The notes under the pieces: model-generated | Told to the model about the DNA's origin: nothing | The model's input: only the letters and a program-made list of their open reading frames with translations | The model's database searches: none | Assembly (NCBI RefSeq): GCF_014762685.1 | Contig: NZ_JABURM010000005.1 | Coordinates: 1,612,001 to 1,676,000, forward strand | Direction of reading: 5' to 3' | DNA from: Gracilimonas sp. | GTDB taxonomy: Bacteria > Bacteroidota > Rhodothermia > Balneolales > Balneolaceae | Length of the DNA stretch: 64,000 bases | Made by a program: the position numbers and the translations under genes | Shown here: in pieces, positions 39,856 through 49,269 of the stretch | How positions within the stretch are numbered: the first letter of the stretch is position 1 | How the letters are laid out: every line of letters starts with the position of its first letter

Positions 39856-41127
39856 TCAACCCCCAAACCGTTCAGCAATTGCTTTATCCAATTCTTGCCG
39901 GTGATCCGGATGTGCGATATCAACCAAGGCTTTGGCCCGTTGCCCCAGGTTTTTGCCATACAAATTGGCCACTCCGTATTCCGTAACCACATAATGCACA
40001 TGGGCTCGCGTAGTAACAACTCCGGCTCCCTGCTTCAAAAATGGCACAATACGGCTAATTCCTTTATTGGTTGTGGAGGGAAGGGCAATAATAGGTTTCC
40101 CCCCCGGAGACAGCGAAGCCCCGCGAATAAAATCCATCTGTCCGCCTACACCGGAATAATGATAAGTTCCGATAGAATCGGCACAAACCTGCCCGGTTAA
40201 ATCTACCTCCACCGCACTGTTGATGGCCGTCACTTTGGGATTTCTGCGAATGACTGCTGTATCATTTATATAGGCAATATCAAGCATGGCAACAGCAGGA
40301 TTGTCATCTATAAAATCATAGGTTTTTCGGGACCCCATTACAAATCCACTGACAATTTTACCCGGGTGAATTTTCTTTTTCTTTCCATTGATGATCCCTT
40401 TTTCCACAAGCTCTATCACACCGTCGGAAAACATCTCGGTATGAACCCCCAGGTTTTTATGGTTAGTCAAACTCTTCAAGACTGCATTCGGAATCGCTCC
40501 GATTCCCATCTGCAAGGTCGCCCCATTATCAATCAATTCTGCACAATATTGACCAATCCTTAGCTCCGCCTCATCCGGTTCCGGTACTATTTGCTCAGGC
40601 AATGCATCTTGTACTTCAACCAATGCATTTATTTTACTGACATGAATAAGTCCGTCACCGTGGGTCCTGGGCATATTGGGATTCACCTGAGCTATCACAT
40701 ACTTAGCTGTTTGAACTGCAGCAACAGTTGCATCCACGGATACTCCCAGAGAGCAATACCCGTGTTTATCGGGCGGGGAAACGTGAATCAGTGCCACATC
40801 TAATGGCATGATGTTATTGCGAAACAAGTGTGGGACTTCACTTAAAAAAACCGGTACGTAATCTCCCCTCCCTTCATTAATTGCCTTTCGAACATTTGCT
40901 CCCACAAATAAGGCGTTTACAAAAAAACTATCCTTATATTCAGGATCGGCATAGGGCGCCGGGCCTTCCGTATGTAAATGTACTACCTCTACATTTTTTA
41001 ATTCTGAATGTCGGTCAGCCATAGCTTTAACAAGCTGAACCGGGGTAGCCGAGACTCCATGTACAAATACCCGGTCTCCGGACTTAATAAATTTTACGGC
41101 CTCTGCTGCTGTTTTATAAGTACTCAT
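39856..41127 (-). CDS. acetyl-CoA hydrolase/transferase family (4-hydroxybutyrate CoA-transferase-like)
   Basis: 423 residues of the type I CoA-transferase fold with two related halves. The catalytic glutamate lies in GVHTEMFSDG (Glu231). GVGGQMDFIRGA and VVTEYGVANLYGKNL, typical of AbfT/Cat-type enzymes, are in the second half. Such proteins exchange CoA between acetyl-CoA and acids such as 4-hydroxybutyrate, or hydrolyse acetyl-CoA; the substrate cannot be settled from sequence. No butyrate or succinate pathway genes are adjacent. It is divergent from the Rrf2 regulator across 298 bp. Confidence 0.88.
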   Translation of the reverse strand: MSTYKTAAEAVKFIKSGDRVFVHGVSATPVQLVKAMADRHSELKNVEVVHLHTEGPAPYADPEYKDSFFVNALFVGANVRKAINEGRGDYVPVFLSEVPHLFRNNIMPLDVALIHVSPPDKHGYCSLGVSVDATVAAVQTAKYVIAQVNPNMPRTHGDGLIHVSKINALVEVQDALPEQIVPEPDEAELRIGQYCAELIDNGATLQMGIGAIPNAVLKSLTNHKNLGVHTEMFSDGVIELVEKGIINGKKKKIHPGKIVSGFVMGSRKTYDFIDDNPAVAMLDIAYINDTAVIRRNPKVTAINSAVEVDLTGQVCADSIGTYHYSGVGGQMDFIRGASLSPGGKPIIALPSTTNKGISRIVPFLKQGAGVVTTRAHVHYVVTEYGVANLYGKNLGQRAKALVDIAHPDHRQELDKAIAERFGG

Positions 41128-41378
41128 AGTTCTTTCATTGATGGATTATTCTAAACAATTATAACCTTCCATTGTGAATTTTTATTTAAGAGATTGCTCT
41201 GTTTTTAAAGCTGGAATAGAACACAGATTAAGCAGGTAGTCACTGATTTTTTTAGCCACGAAATCTCTAAAACACGAAGTGATTTATAGGTTCCCATAAG
41301 TGAAGGATTTCAATCCTTCTTTCAGTTAGAAAATTAATCTTCCTCTCCTGTTGATAGTTTTTCGAAATCCCCTTAAAA

Positions 41379-41396
41379 TCTAATATCGATATTAGA
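41379..41396. promoter_or_regulatory. 18-bp palindrome, candidate Rrf2 operator
   Basis: TCTAATATCGATATTAGA is a perfect palindrome, framed by AAA-A and A-TTT, 29 bp before the Rrf2-type regulator ATG. A further half-site ATTAGA follows at about 41406. Size and place fit an autoregulatory Rrf2-dimer operator controlling the oxidase locus. Confidence 0.65.
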
Positions 41397-41425
41397 ATTT
41401 GAACATTAGATTTAAAGCTTAGTCT

Positions 41426-41890
41426 ATGAGGTTAATTTCACAGGGGGCACAGTATGCTATATCAGCAATTATAGCTATTTCCAAGCATGCAGGTGACGGT
41501 GCCATTTCAGCCTCTCATTTATCGAAGTCTTTGAATTGCCCCACGGCCTACCTCTCTCAAATTTTGGCAAAGTTAAAAAAACCGGGTATTCTAAAATCGC
41601 AACGCGGACTGAATGGCGGAGTGTATCTTGCTAAACCTATCCATGAAATTACTATGATGGATGTAATTGCAGCCATTGACGGAACTGAGTTTTTTGATAA
41701 ATGCTTTATGGGCATTGAAGGCTGCGGTAATATAGAGCCCTGCCCTTTTCATGAGTTTTGGTCGGTTGAGCGAAAAAAAATTGAGCAGTGGCTTAAGGAT
41801 ACAACTTTTGCAGAAGTTGATGAAAAAATGAGCCAAGCTTGGTTTGATTTACGCTTGCAGTTTTCAAAAGGGCTTCCTTCATTAAGATAA
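41426..41890 (+). CDS. Rrf2-family transcriptional regulator with cysteine cluster
   Basis: 154 residues. A winged helix-turn-helix with AISAIIAIS and LSKSLNCPTAYLSQILAKLKK is followed by GLNGGVYLAK. Cysteines at 93, 100 and 106 (CFMGIEGC...PC) occupy the place where IscR/NsrR-type proteins hold an Fe-S cluster, so redox, oxygen or NO sensing is likely. It is first in the cbb3 oxidase cluster: its TAA overlaps the ccoI ATG in TAATG. A perfect palindrome upstream is the likely operator. Which regulator of the family it is remains open. Confidence 0.92.
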   Translation: MRLISQGAQYAISAIIAISKHAGDGAISASHLSKSLNCPTAYLSQILAKLKKPGILKSQRGLNGGVYLAKPIHEITMMDVIAAIDGTEFFDKCFMGIEGCGNIEPCPFHEFWSVERKKIEQWLKDTTFAEVDEKMSQAWFDLRLQFSKGLPSLR

Positions 41891-44346
41891 TGGATACAGC
41901 TACTGCAATCATATCAACAGATATATGCTACCACTGTGGTGAAGACTGCTACTCAGAGACGGTCCATTTTGATGATAAATCTTTTTGTTGCCTCGGTTGC
42001 CAAACAGCCTACCGGGTTTTAGATGAAAGCGGACTTTGCAATTATTATGATCTGGATGTAAGTCCGGGTATTAATTTAAAAGATACCAAACACCGTGCCC
42101 GGTTTGATTATTTGGAAGATCAGGAAGTAATTGAACGTATTTCTGATTTTAAAGCACAGAACCGCATTTCCATTTCACTGTATGTACCCAATATCCACTG
42201 TACTTCCTGTGTATGGTTGCTGGAAAATCTACAAAAACTGGATTCCGGCATTCTCCAAAGCGGGGTGAACTTTCTAAAGCGCGAACTTACCCTTCTTATT
42301 GATACCGATAAAACTTCCCTCCGGAATGTAGTGGAACAACTTGTGACCATTGGCTATGAACCGGAAATCCGTCTTGAAAAACTAGATTCTAAAACTGAGA
42401 AATCTCATCAAAACAGGTCGCTTTGGCTGAAAATGGGAGTGGCGGGATTTGCCTTTGGGAATATTATGCTGTTCAGCTTTCCGGATTATCTGGATATTAC
42501 CGGCAGCGGACTTGGAGGTAAATTCCACATTTTCTTTGGAGCATTGAATATCATTCTTGCTCTTCCCGTTTTGTTTTACAGCAGCAGTGATTATTTGAAA
42601 TCTGCTTTTGCGGCTTTAAGTCAGCGCGGGATCAATTTGGATGTACCGATTTCCATCGGGATCATCGCTTTATTTAGCCGAAGCGTATACGAAATTACCA
42701 CCATGACCGGAACCGGCTACATGGATTCCTTCACCGGCCTCATTTTCTTTTTATTGATTGGGAAACTGGTTCAGCAAAAAACATTTAACCGCCTTTCCTT
42801 TGACCGCGATTATCGCTCCTATCTGCCCATTGCCGTAAATGTGATTGATAAGAATGGATTCGAGAGATCTGTCTCTTTGGATAAACTGATGCCCGGCAAA
42901 CAAATGCGTTTGCGAAACCAGGAATTGGTTCCCTGTGACGCCGTATTGCTTTCGGAAGAAGCATTCATGGATTATAGTTTCATCACCGGTGAATCAGAAC
43001 CGGTTTCAGTAAAAAAGGGAGAACGAATTTTTGCAGGTGGTCGATTAATTGGAACTTCTGCTTTAATGAGAACCAAAGAAAAAGTTACCAACAGCTATCT
43101 CACTAAACTTTGGAATCATGAAGCTTTTCAGAACAGCCCAAAAGAGCTAAAGTTGACTACCTTCGCCGATAAGATCAGTCCGTATTTTACTATTGCTGTT
43201 TTGGGGGTCGCCTTTTTTTCAGGTCTATACTGGTTGCAGGCTGCCGGAATGGAACCCGCTCTTTCCGTATTTACGGCAGTATTAATTATTGCATGTCCTT
43301 GTGCACTGGCTCTTTCCACTCCTTTCACTCTCGGCTCTGCTCTTAATGTACTTTCGCTTAACGGCCTGTTTGTCAAAAATCATTTACTGATCGAAAATTT
43401 ATCTAAAGCTACATCCATTGTATTTGATAAAACCGGAACCCTCACTAATTCAGAAGCTACAGAAATTCAGTTTTATGGAATTGAACTTTCCAAAGAGGAA
43501 CAAAAATGGGTGAAGTCTACTTGCAGGAGTTCTATTCATCCATTGAGCCGAAAAATAAGCACCTATTTTTCTGAGCAAACTTCTGCAAATGCTGAAGACT
43601 TCCATGAAATTCCCGGTAAAGGTATTTTCGCTGTTATTGATGGGCATGACATCGTTCTTGGGTCCCGGTATTTTCTAGCAGAACAAACCGGACTGAAAAT
43701 TACAGAGATTCCAAAAACCAATTTTTCAGGCTCAACCGCACATCTTGTCATAGATGGAGTTTATAAAGGTTTTTTTGGAGTATGCGCCGGATTAAGAACG
43801 GGCACTTCCGGACTTCTCAACTCCCTCAAACAAAAATTTCAAACCTACTTGATATCCGGAGACAACGAGAACCAAAAGAATGAATTCTTCGAATATTTTG
43901 GTGTAAACGGTTCCCTGCTATTTAATCAAAACCCGGAAGAGAAGCTTGAATTTATCACGTCTCTCCAAAAAGAAAATAGCCGGGTAATAATGGTTGGTGA
44001 TGGATTAAACGATGCCGGAGCGCTTAAAAAATCTGATTTCGGCATTGCACTATCGGATGATGTGAGCTCCTTCTCTCCCGCTTGTGATGCCATTTTAGAA
44101 GGCACCTCCCTTCACAAACTCAACGACTTTATTCATTTCTCCAAAGCCAGTATGAACATCATCATTGCCAGCTTTGTGCTTTCGCTTTTATATAACACCA
44201 TTGGGTTGGGCTTTGCCATTACCGGGCATTTATCCCCCCTGGTAGCTGCTATCTTGATGCCGCTGAGTTCTATCAGCGTAATGGTGTTCACCTTTTTAAC
44301 CACACGATTTTTTGCACGCAAACGAGGGCTGGCTATATGGAAGTGA
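41890..44346 (+). CDS. ccoI: copper-transporting P-type ATPase for cbb3 oxidase
   Basis: 818-residue P1B ATPase (FixI/CcoI) exporting Cu+ for oxidase maturation. The N-terminal cysteine-rich metal-binding region has CYHCGEDC at 13-20 and CCLGC at 33-37; the HMA domain has CTSC at 104-107. The transmembrane CPC motif (IIACPCALALS) lies near 469, the phosphorylation motif DKTGTLT near 513 and GDGLND near 703. The double N-terminal cysteine set is typical of CcoI and not of general CopA. The start is coupled to the regulator, and the gene overlaps ccoS by 10 bp. Confidence 0.95.
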   Translation: MDTATAIISTDICYHCGEDCYSETVHFDDKSFCCLGCQTAYRVLDESGLCNYYDLDVSPGINLKDTKHRARFDYLEDQEVIERISDFKAQNRISISLYVPNIHCTSCVWLLENLQKLDSGILQSGVNFLKRELTLLIDTDKTSLRNVVEQLVTIGYEPEIRLEKLDSKTEKSHQNRSLWLKMGVAGFAFGNIMLFSFPDYLDITGSGLGGKFHIFFGALNIILALPVLFYSSSDYLKSAFAALSQRGINLDVPISIGIIALFSRSVYEITTMTGTGYMDSFTGLIFFLLIGKLVQQKTFNRLSFDRDYRSYLPIAVNVIDKNGFERSVSLDKLMPGKQMRLRNQELVPCDAVLLSEEAFMDYSFITGESEPVSVKKGERIFAGGRLIGTSALMRTKEKVTNSYLTKLWNHEAFQNSPKELKLTTFADKISPYFTIAVLGVAFFSGLYWLQAAGMEPALSVFTAVLIIACPCALALSTPFTLGSALNVLSLNGLFVKNHLLIENLSKATSIVFDKTGTLTNSEATEIQFYGIELSKEEQKWVKSTCRSSIHPLSRKISTYFSEQTSANAEDFHEIPGKGIFAVIDGHDIVLGSRYFLAEQTGLKITEIPKTNFSGSTAHLVIDGVYKGFFGVCAGLRTGTSGLLNSLKQKFQTYLISGDNENQKNEFFEYFGVNGSLLFNQNPEEKLEFITSLQKENSRVIMVGDGLNDAGALKKSDFGIALSDDVSSFSPACDAILEGTSLHKLNDFIHFSKASMNIIIASFVLSLLYNTIGLGFAITGHLSPLVAAILMPLSSISVMVFTFLTTRFFARKRGLAIWK

Positions 44347-44519
44347 TCTACATGCTTATCGGCTTCAGCCTGATCGTAGCCTTAATTTTTCTCGCTTTGT
44401 TCATCTGGGCGGTTAAATCCGGGCAGTTTGACGATCAATATACACCCTCTTTACGCGTGCTTTTCGACAATAAAAAATCTACAAAACAAACAAATAACAA
44501 TAAAAACCGGGATGAGTAA
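44337..44519 (+). CDS. ccoS: cbb3 oxidase assembly protein CcoS
   Basis: 60 residues with one N-terminal membrane helix (LIGFSLIVALIFLALFIWAV) and a short tail KSGQFDDQYTPSLRVLFD, the CcoS signature. It is needed for cofactor insertion in cbb3 oxidase. It begins inside the end of ccoI and its stop overlaps the next ATG (TAATG), which suggests translational coupling. A later Met at residue 6 is a possible start. Confidence 0.92.
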   Translation: MEVIYMLIGFSLIVALIFLALFIWAVKSGQFDDQYTPSLRVLFDNKKSTKQTNNNKNRDE

Positions 44520-46720
44520 TGTCATCATTAGAAACCTTTCATTACGATAACGAAACGGTCCGTAAATTCGGAATAGCCACCATTCTTTGGGGGCTTATTG
44601 GGTTTATCGTTGGGCTCACCATTGCCCTGAAATTAATTTGGCCGGATTTTCTGGGCTTTATACCGGAACTCAGTTATGGGCGACTCCGTCCTCTTCACAC
44701 CAATGCGGTAATCTTTGCCTTTGCCGGAAACGCCATCTTCTACGGAGTGTATTATTCGCTTCCGCGATTATGTAAAACTTCCATGTGGAGCCGAAAACTC
44801 AGTGATATTCACTTTTGGGGCTGGCAAGCCATTATTGTATCTGCTGTATTAACCCTTCCTTTTGGCTTCAACACCAGTAAGGAATATGCCGAGCTGGAAT
44901 GGCCTATTGATATTGCCATTACCATTATTTGGGTGATCTTTGGCATCAACATGATCATGACGATCATGAAACGGCGAGAGAAACATCTGTATGTGGCTAT
45001 CTGGTTTTATATTGCCACCTTTGTGACGGTTGCTGTTTTACATGTGGTGAATTCCTTTGAGATGCCTGCGACCTTCCTGAAAAGCTATCCGGTTTATGCC
45101 GGTGTTCAGGATGCCCTGGTTCAGTGGTGGTATGGTCATAATGCCGTGGCTTTTTTCCTGACAACTCCCTTTTTGGGGATTATGTATTACTTCATCCCAA
45201 AAGCGGCAAACCGACCGATTTTTTCTTATCGATTGTCCATTGTCCATTTTTGGTCATTGATCTTTATTTATATCTGGGCAGGACCTCACCATTTGCTTTA
45301 CACTGCGCTTCCGGGGTGGGCTCAGGCACTCGGTACGGTTTTCAGTTTGATGCTGATAGCGCCAAGCTGGGGTGGTATGCTGAACGGTCTGCTTACCCTT
45401 CGGGGTGCCTGGGATAAGGTTCGAGAAGATCCGGTTCTAAAATTCCTGGTGGTAGGTGTTACCGCTTACGGTATGGTGACATTTGAAGGACCAATGCTCT
45501 CCATTGCCAACGTGAATGCTATTGCTCATTATTCCGATTATATCATCGGTCACGTACACAATGGTGCGTTACTCTGGAATGGCGGTCTGACCTTTGCGAT
45601 GTTATACTACATCACCCCAAGAATTTACAAAACCAAGCTGTACTCTGTTAAGCTGGCAAACGTCCATTTTTGGTTTGCCACAATGGGAGCTGTCTTCTAC
45701 GTCATCCCGATGTATTGGGGTGGGATTACTCAAAGTTTGATGTGGAAAGAATTTACTTCTGAAGGACTTCTTCAGTATCCAAACTTTCTTGAAACGGTGA
45801 CGCAGATCATCCCAATGTATGCACTGCGTGCCGTGGGCGGAACACTGTTTATCATTGGAGCTACCATAGGTTCTTACAACCTTTATAAAACTGCACGACA
45901 AGGTTCTTTTGAAGCGGATGAAGTGGACGAGGCACAACCCATTATTGATCCGGCTTCCGGACACAAAGAAAGCTGGCACCGTCGGCTTGAGGGGCGCCCT
46001 TTGCAACTTACCGCACTTACTTTGGTGGTAATTTTAATCGGCGGAATTGTAGAATATGTACCTACCGCTTTGGTCAAATCCAATGTACCGACCATTGCCA
46101 GTGTAAAACCATATACACCTCTGGAAATTGAAGGCCGGGATATTTACATCGCCGAGGGTTGCAATAACTGTCACTCACAAATGATCCGCCCGTTCCGTTC
46201 CGAGACCGAACGCTACGGAGAATATTCCAAAGCCGGAGAATTTGTGTATGATCATCCATTTTTATGGGGATCTAAGCGTACCGGTCCTGACCTTCACCGT
46301 ATTGGCGGCAAATATCCGGATAGCTGGCACGTTCGTCATATGTACGACCCAACTTCCACTTCGCCCGGATCCATTATGCCGGCTTATCCCTGGATGTTTA
46401 CCGACGACATGGATAAAGAAAGTATTCCAAATCGCATCAATGCACTCCGGAAAGTAGGAGTGCCATATGCAGAAGGATATGAAGACCTTGCCATTCGTGA
46501 TTTAGAGGCACAAGCTGAACAAATTACCCGGAGTCTTCATGAGAATGGGTTTGGTCAAATTGACGGCATTGAGATCACTTCTGACAAGCAGATCATCGCC
46601 ATCATTGCCTATATGCAGCGTCTGGGTATCGATATTCAAGGGAATGTAAATCCCTGGGAAAATCTCCCTTCAAGCGATCGAATTCGAGCTAATTTTACAC
46701 CACAGCAGGAGGATGAATAG
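44519..46720 (+). CDS. ccoNO: cbb3 cytochrome oxidase subunits I and II fused
   Basis: 733 residues. About 1-480 form the 12-helix heme-copper CcoN, with LHTNAVIFAFAGN, WWYGHNAVAFFLTT, GPHHLLYTALP and GHVHNGALLWNG near 344 giving the heme and CuB histidines. A linker of about 30 residues and one helix lead to the CcoO part with heme-binding CNNCH at 548-552 and a Met ligand in IMPAYPWMF. Two separate subunits in proteobacteria are therefore a single chain here, an arrangement known in Bacteroidota. It reduces oxygen with high affinity at the membrane. Confidence 0.96.
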   Translation: MSSLETFHYDNETVRKFGIATILWGLIGFIVGLTIALKLIWPDFLGFIPELSYGRLRPLHTNAVIFAFAGNAIFYGVYYSLPRLCKTSMWSRKLSDIHFWGWQAIIVSAVLTLPFGFNTSKEYAELEWPIDIAITIIWVIFGINMIMTIMKRREKHLYVAIWFYIATFVTVAVLHVVNSFEMPATFLKSYPVYAGVQDALVQWWYGHNAVAFFLTTPFLGIMYYFIPKAANRPIFSYRLSIVHFWSLIFIYIWAGPHHLLYTALPGWAQALGTVFSLMLIAPSWGGMLNGLLTLRGAWDKVREDPVLKFLVVGVTAYGMVTFEGPMLSIANVNAIAHYSDYIIGHVHNGALLWNGGLTFAMLYYITPRIYKTKLYSVKLANVHFWFATMGAVFYVIPMYWGGITQSLMWKEFTSEGLLQYPNFLETVTQIIPMYALRAVGGTLFIIGATIGSYNLYKTARQGSFEADEVDEAQPIIDPASGHKESWHRRLEGRPLQLTALTLVVILIGGIVEYVPTALVKSNVPTIASVKPYTPLEIEGRDIYIAEGCNNCHSQMIRPFRSETERYGEYSKAGEFVYDHPFLWGSKRTGPDLHRIGGKYPDSWHVRHMYDPTSTSPGSIMPAYPWMFTDDMDKESIPNRINALRKVGVPYAEGYEDLAIRDLEAQAEQITRSLHENGFGQIDGIEITSDKQIIAIIAYMQRLGIDIQGNVNPWENLPSSDRIRANFTPQQEDE

Positions 46721-46722
46721 TC

Positions 46723-46914
46723 ATGTATAAAAACGTAATGCGTGCTATAGAAGACATCGGCATTTATCCCAGTATCTCCCTGATCCTGTTCTTCGGATTT
46801 TTCGTGGGACTGATCATTTACCTAATCGTAAAGGGAAAAGGATATTGGGATGATGCCGCCCGTCTCCCCCTCGAAGATGATGACAACACGAACTTCAAAC
46901 ATTCAGAACAATGA
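46723..46914 (+). CDS. ccoQ: cbb3 oxidase subunit CcoQ-like
   Basis: 63 residues with one membrane helix (ISLILFFGFFVGLIIYLIV) and a polar tail GYWDDAARLPLEDDD, as in FixQ/CcoQ proteins that stabilise the complex. It starts 2 bp after ccoNO and overlaps ccoP by 4 bp (ATGA). Confidence 0.88.
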   Translation: MYKNVMRAIEDIGIYPSISLILFFGFFVGLIIYLIVKGKGYWDDAARLPLEDDDNTNFKHSEQ

Positions 46915-47513
46915 AAATATTTGACGACGAAAAAGACCTGCTGATGGATCACGAGTATGACGGAATTCGTGAGCTGGATAATCATATGCCCACTTGGTGG
47001 CTTTGGCTGTTTTACTTTACGATCGCTTGGGCTGTTGGATATATGGTATACTACTATATGCTTGGCGGGCCAACTCAAGAAGAATTGTATGAGCAGGAAA
47101 TGGCTGCTGCGGCTGAACAATATGGCATCGAACCGGAAGGTGAAGAAGGCGGTGAGGCCGAAGCTTCTGATTTTACCTGGGCTTTCCTGGAAGATCAGGA
47201 ACGCATTGAAGAAGGACGTGAAATCTACATGAGCAATGGAAACCTTTGCTTTACCTGTCACGGTGCCAACGGAGAAGGCATGGTTGGCCCTAACCTTACT
47301 GATGACCTTTGGATTCATGGCTGCAGTCCGGAAAACATCGCAAATGGCATTATTCAAGGATATCCGGACCGAGGCATGATTCCATATGGAAGCGGATCAA
47401 GACTTTCGGATGAGAAAGTACAAAGCCTGATTAGCTATATTGCTTCCATTCAGGGAACCGAACCGGCCAATGCCAAAGCTCCTGATCCACGCGCAGAACC
47501 TTGTAGTTTGTAA
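46911..47513 (+). CDS. ccoP: cbb3 oxidase subunit III, single-heme CcoP
   Basis: 200 residues. A cytoplasmic start HEYDGIRELDNHMPTWWLWLFY, one membrane helix, a Glu-rich linker and one cytochrome c domain with CFTCH at 113-117, GPNLTD and a Met ligand near GMIPYG. Proteobacterial CcoP has two c-type hemes; this one has only one, so the shorter electron path resembles other Bacteroidota. The four-base overlap with ccoQ indicates one operon. A MITE-like element begins 1 bp after the stop. Confidence 0.94.
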   Translation: MKIFDDEKDLLMDHEYDGIRELDNHMPTWWLWLFYFTIAWAVGYMVYYYMLGGPTQEELYEQEMAAAAEQYGIEPEGEEGGEAEASDFTWAFLEDQERIEEGREIYMSNGNLCFTCHGANGEGMVGPNLTDDLWIHGCSPENIANGIIQGYPDRGMIPYGSGSRLSDEKVQSLISYIASIQGTEPANAKAPDPRAEPCSL

Positions 47514-47514
47514 A

Positions 47515-47719
47515 GTGAAAAGTGAGAAAGTGATGAAGTAGGCCTTTACAACTCGTTTCCACACTAGTGCAAGCGGACGCTTGTGCGGTGTTTAATAAAA
47601 AGGATGTAGTTTAAACTTTGGTCCAAGCGGACGCTTGAACCAGTTTTGAAGCGAGTATCAATTGTTGAATGAAGTACAAAAATATTACAGGCTTACTTCA
47701 TCACTCATCACTTTATCAC
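47515..47719. repeat. MITE-like element between ccoP and ccoG
   Basis: Ends of about 31 bp are imperfect inverted repeats: the inner parts GTGATGAAGTA-GGCCT and AGGC-TTACTTCATCAC mirror each other closely. Inside are two copies of CAAGCGGACGCTTG (47570-47583 and 47624-47637), each a near-palindrome. No open frame is present. Promoters for ccoG may also lie here. Confidence 0.65.
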
Positions 47720-47795
47720 CAAAAAATTCACATAATCCTTAAATAATAGTTGTAAGATTCGCCAGGATTGAGAGAAATATGAGGTTGAACAAACA

Positions 47796-49265
47796 ATGGC
47801 AAATTTAGAAGAAGAAAAGAGAATTGATCAAGCCCAATTTCGAGACCACCTCTCCACCGTTAACGAGGATGGAAAGCGAAACTGGATCTTTCCAAAAAAA
47901 CCGAGTGGACGATATTATACCGCGCGAAACATACTGGCTGTTTTTTTACTTGCTTTCTTTTTTTCCGGGCCGTTTATCACCATAAACGGAAACCCGTTAT
48001 TGTTACTGAATATACTGGAACGCAAGTTTGTAATTTTTGGTGTGGCTTTCTGGCCGCAGGACTTTCACCTGCTGTTGCTGGGATCGCTTGTCTTCATTCT
48101 ATTTATCGTCCTCTTTACAGCTGTTTTTGGAAGGCTTTTTTGCGGATGGGCATGTCCTCAGACTATTTTCATGGAAATGGTATTTCGAAAAATTGAATAC
48201 TGGATTGAAGGAGATTCCGCTGCTCAAATTCGATTGAACAGAGCTCCCTGGGATTTTAAAAAACTCCGAAAAAAAGTAACCAAGCATACTATTTTCTTCG
48301 GAATGGCTTTCCTGATTTCTAATATGTTCCTCGCTTACATCATCGGGAAAGATCAACTTTTTGAAATTATCACTGACCCGCCTTCCGAACATATTGCCGG
48401 ACTCAGTTCTATGATTATTTTTAGCGGGCTGTTCTACGGTGTATTTGCATTTATGCGTGAACAGGTGTGTCATTTTGTGTGTCCTTATGGAAGAATGCAA
48501 TCTGTACTGCTCGATAATAATTCCATCAACGTAATGTACGATTATGTGCGTGGTGAATCCCGGGCCAGCATAAAGGACCGGTATCAACTGGAAAACCGCA
48601 AAGCGACCCTTGAAGATTTAGGTTTCAGTGCCAATGAAACTTTCGGTGATTGCATTGACTGTTATCAGTGTGTAAAAGTGTGCCCAATGGGTATTGATAT
48701 ACGAAATGGCACTCAGCTCGAATGCGTACATTGTACCGCTTGTATTGATGCCTGTGATTCTGTGATGGAAAAAATCGACAAACCTCGAGGTTTAATTCGT
48801 TATTCTTCAGAAAATGCCATTCGCGAGGAAAAGCAAAAAGTCTTTACCCCCAGAGTAGCCGGTTATTCAGGAATTCTGTTGATCTTGCTCACTACGTTCA
48901 TCACCCTACTGACACTTCGTCCCGATACTGAAACAACCATTTTACGTGAACCGGGAACGCTTTATCAGGAACTGCCCGATAACCGATATGCCAATATTTA
49001 CAACGTGAAGATCCTGAATAAAACCTTTAATGAGATGCCTGTGGAAATCCGCCTTGAAAGCCCTGAAGGTGAAATCGTTTCATTAGGATCGGTTGATTCC
49101 ATTCAGCCCCAAAACTCTGCTGAAGGCAGGTTTATGGTTCAGCTTTACCAAGAAAACCTGAGCGGTTATCAAACCGAACTTACCTTTGGTATTTACTCAG
49201 GAAATGAAAAACTTGAAACGGTAACTTCCGGATTTTTAGGTCCGGGCAATTCTACTAATAATTAA
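47796..49265 (+). CDS. ccoG: cbb3 oxidase accessory ferredoxin-type protein CcoG
   Basis: 489-residue FixG/CcoG, a membrane iron-sulfur protein that supplies reduced copper for oxidase assembly. It has membrane helices in the first 230 residues, with CGWACPQTIFMEM and CHFVCPYGRMQSVLLD. Two 4Fe-4S clusters follow: CIDCYQCVKVCPMGIDIRNG and CVHCTACIDAC. The C-terminal periplasmic Ig-like domain extends from about 370. It continues the oxidase cluster after the MITE-like gap. Confidence 0.95.
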   Translation: MANLEEEKRIDQAQFRDHLSTVNEDGKRNWIFPKKPSGRYYTARNILAVFLLAFFFSGPFITINGNPLLLLNILERKFVIFGVAFWPQDFHLLLLGSLVFILFIVLFTAVFGRLFCGWACPQTIFMEMVFRKIEYWIEGDSAAQIRLNRAPWDFKKLRKKVTKHTIFFGMAFLISNMFLAYIIGKDQLFEIITDPPSEHIAGLSSMIIFSGLFYGVFAFMREQVCHFVCPYGRMQSVLLDNNSINVMYDYVRGESRASIKDRYQLENRKATLEDLGFSANETFGDCIDCYQCVKVCPMGIDIRNGTQLECVHCTACIDACDSVMEKIDKPRGLIRYSSENAIREEKQKVFTPRVAGYSGILLILLTTFITLLTLRPDTETTILREPGTLYQELPDNRYANIYNVKILNKTFNEMPVEIRLESPEGEIVSLGSVDSIQPQNSAEGRFMVQLYQENLSGYQTELTFGIYSGNEKLETVTSGFLGPGNSTNN

Positions 49266-49269
49266 TCCT

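Noticed and set aside
41220-41290. CACAGATTAAG / GCCACGAAA / ACACGAAG stretch before the Rrf2 gene
   Set aside because: It resembles decayed intergenic repeat sequence, but no second copy in the window could be aligned convincingly.
41300-41425. FNR-type site before the oxidase cluster
   Set aside because: No TTGAT-N4-ATCAA-like sequence was found; the palindrome there does not match it.
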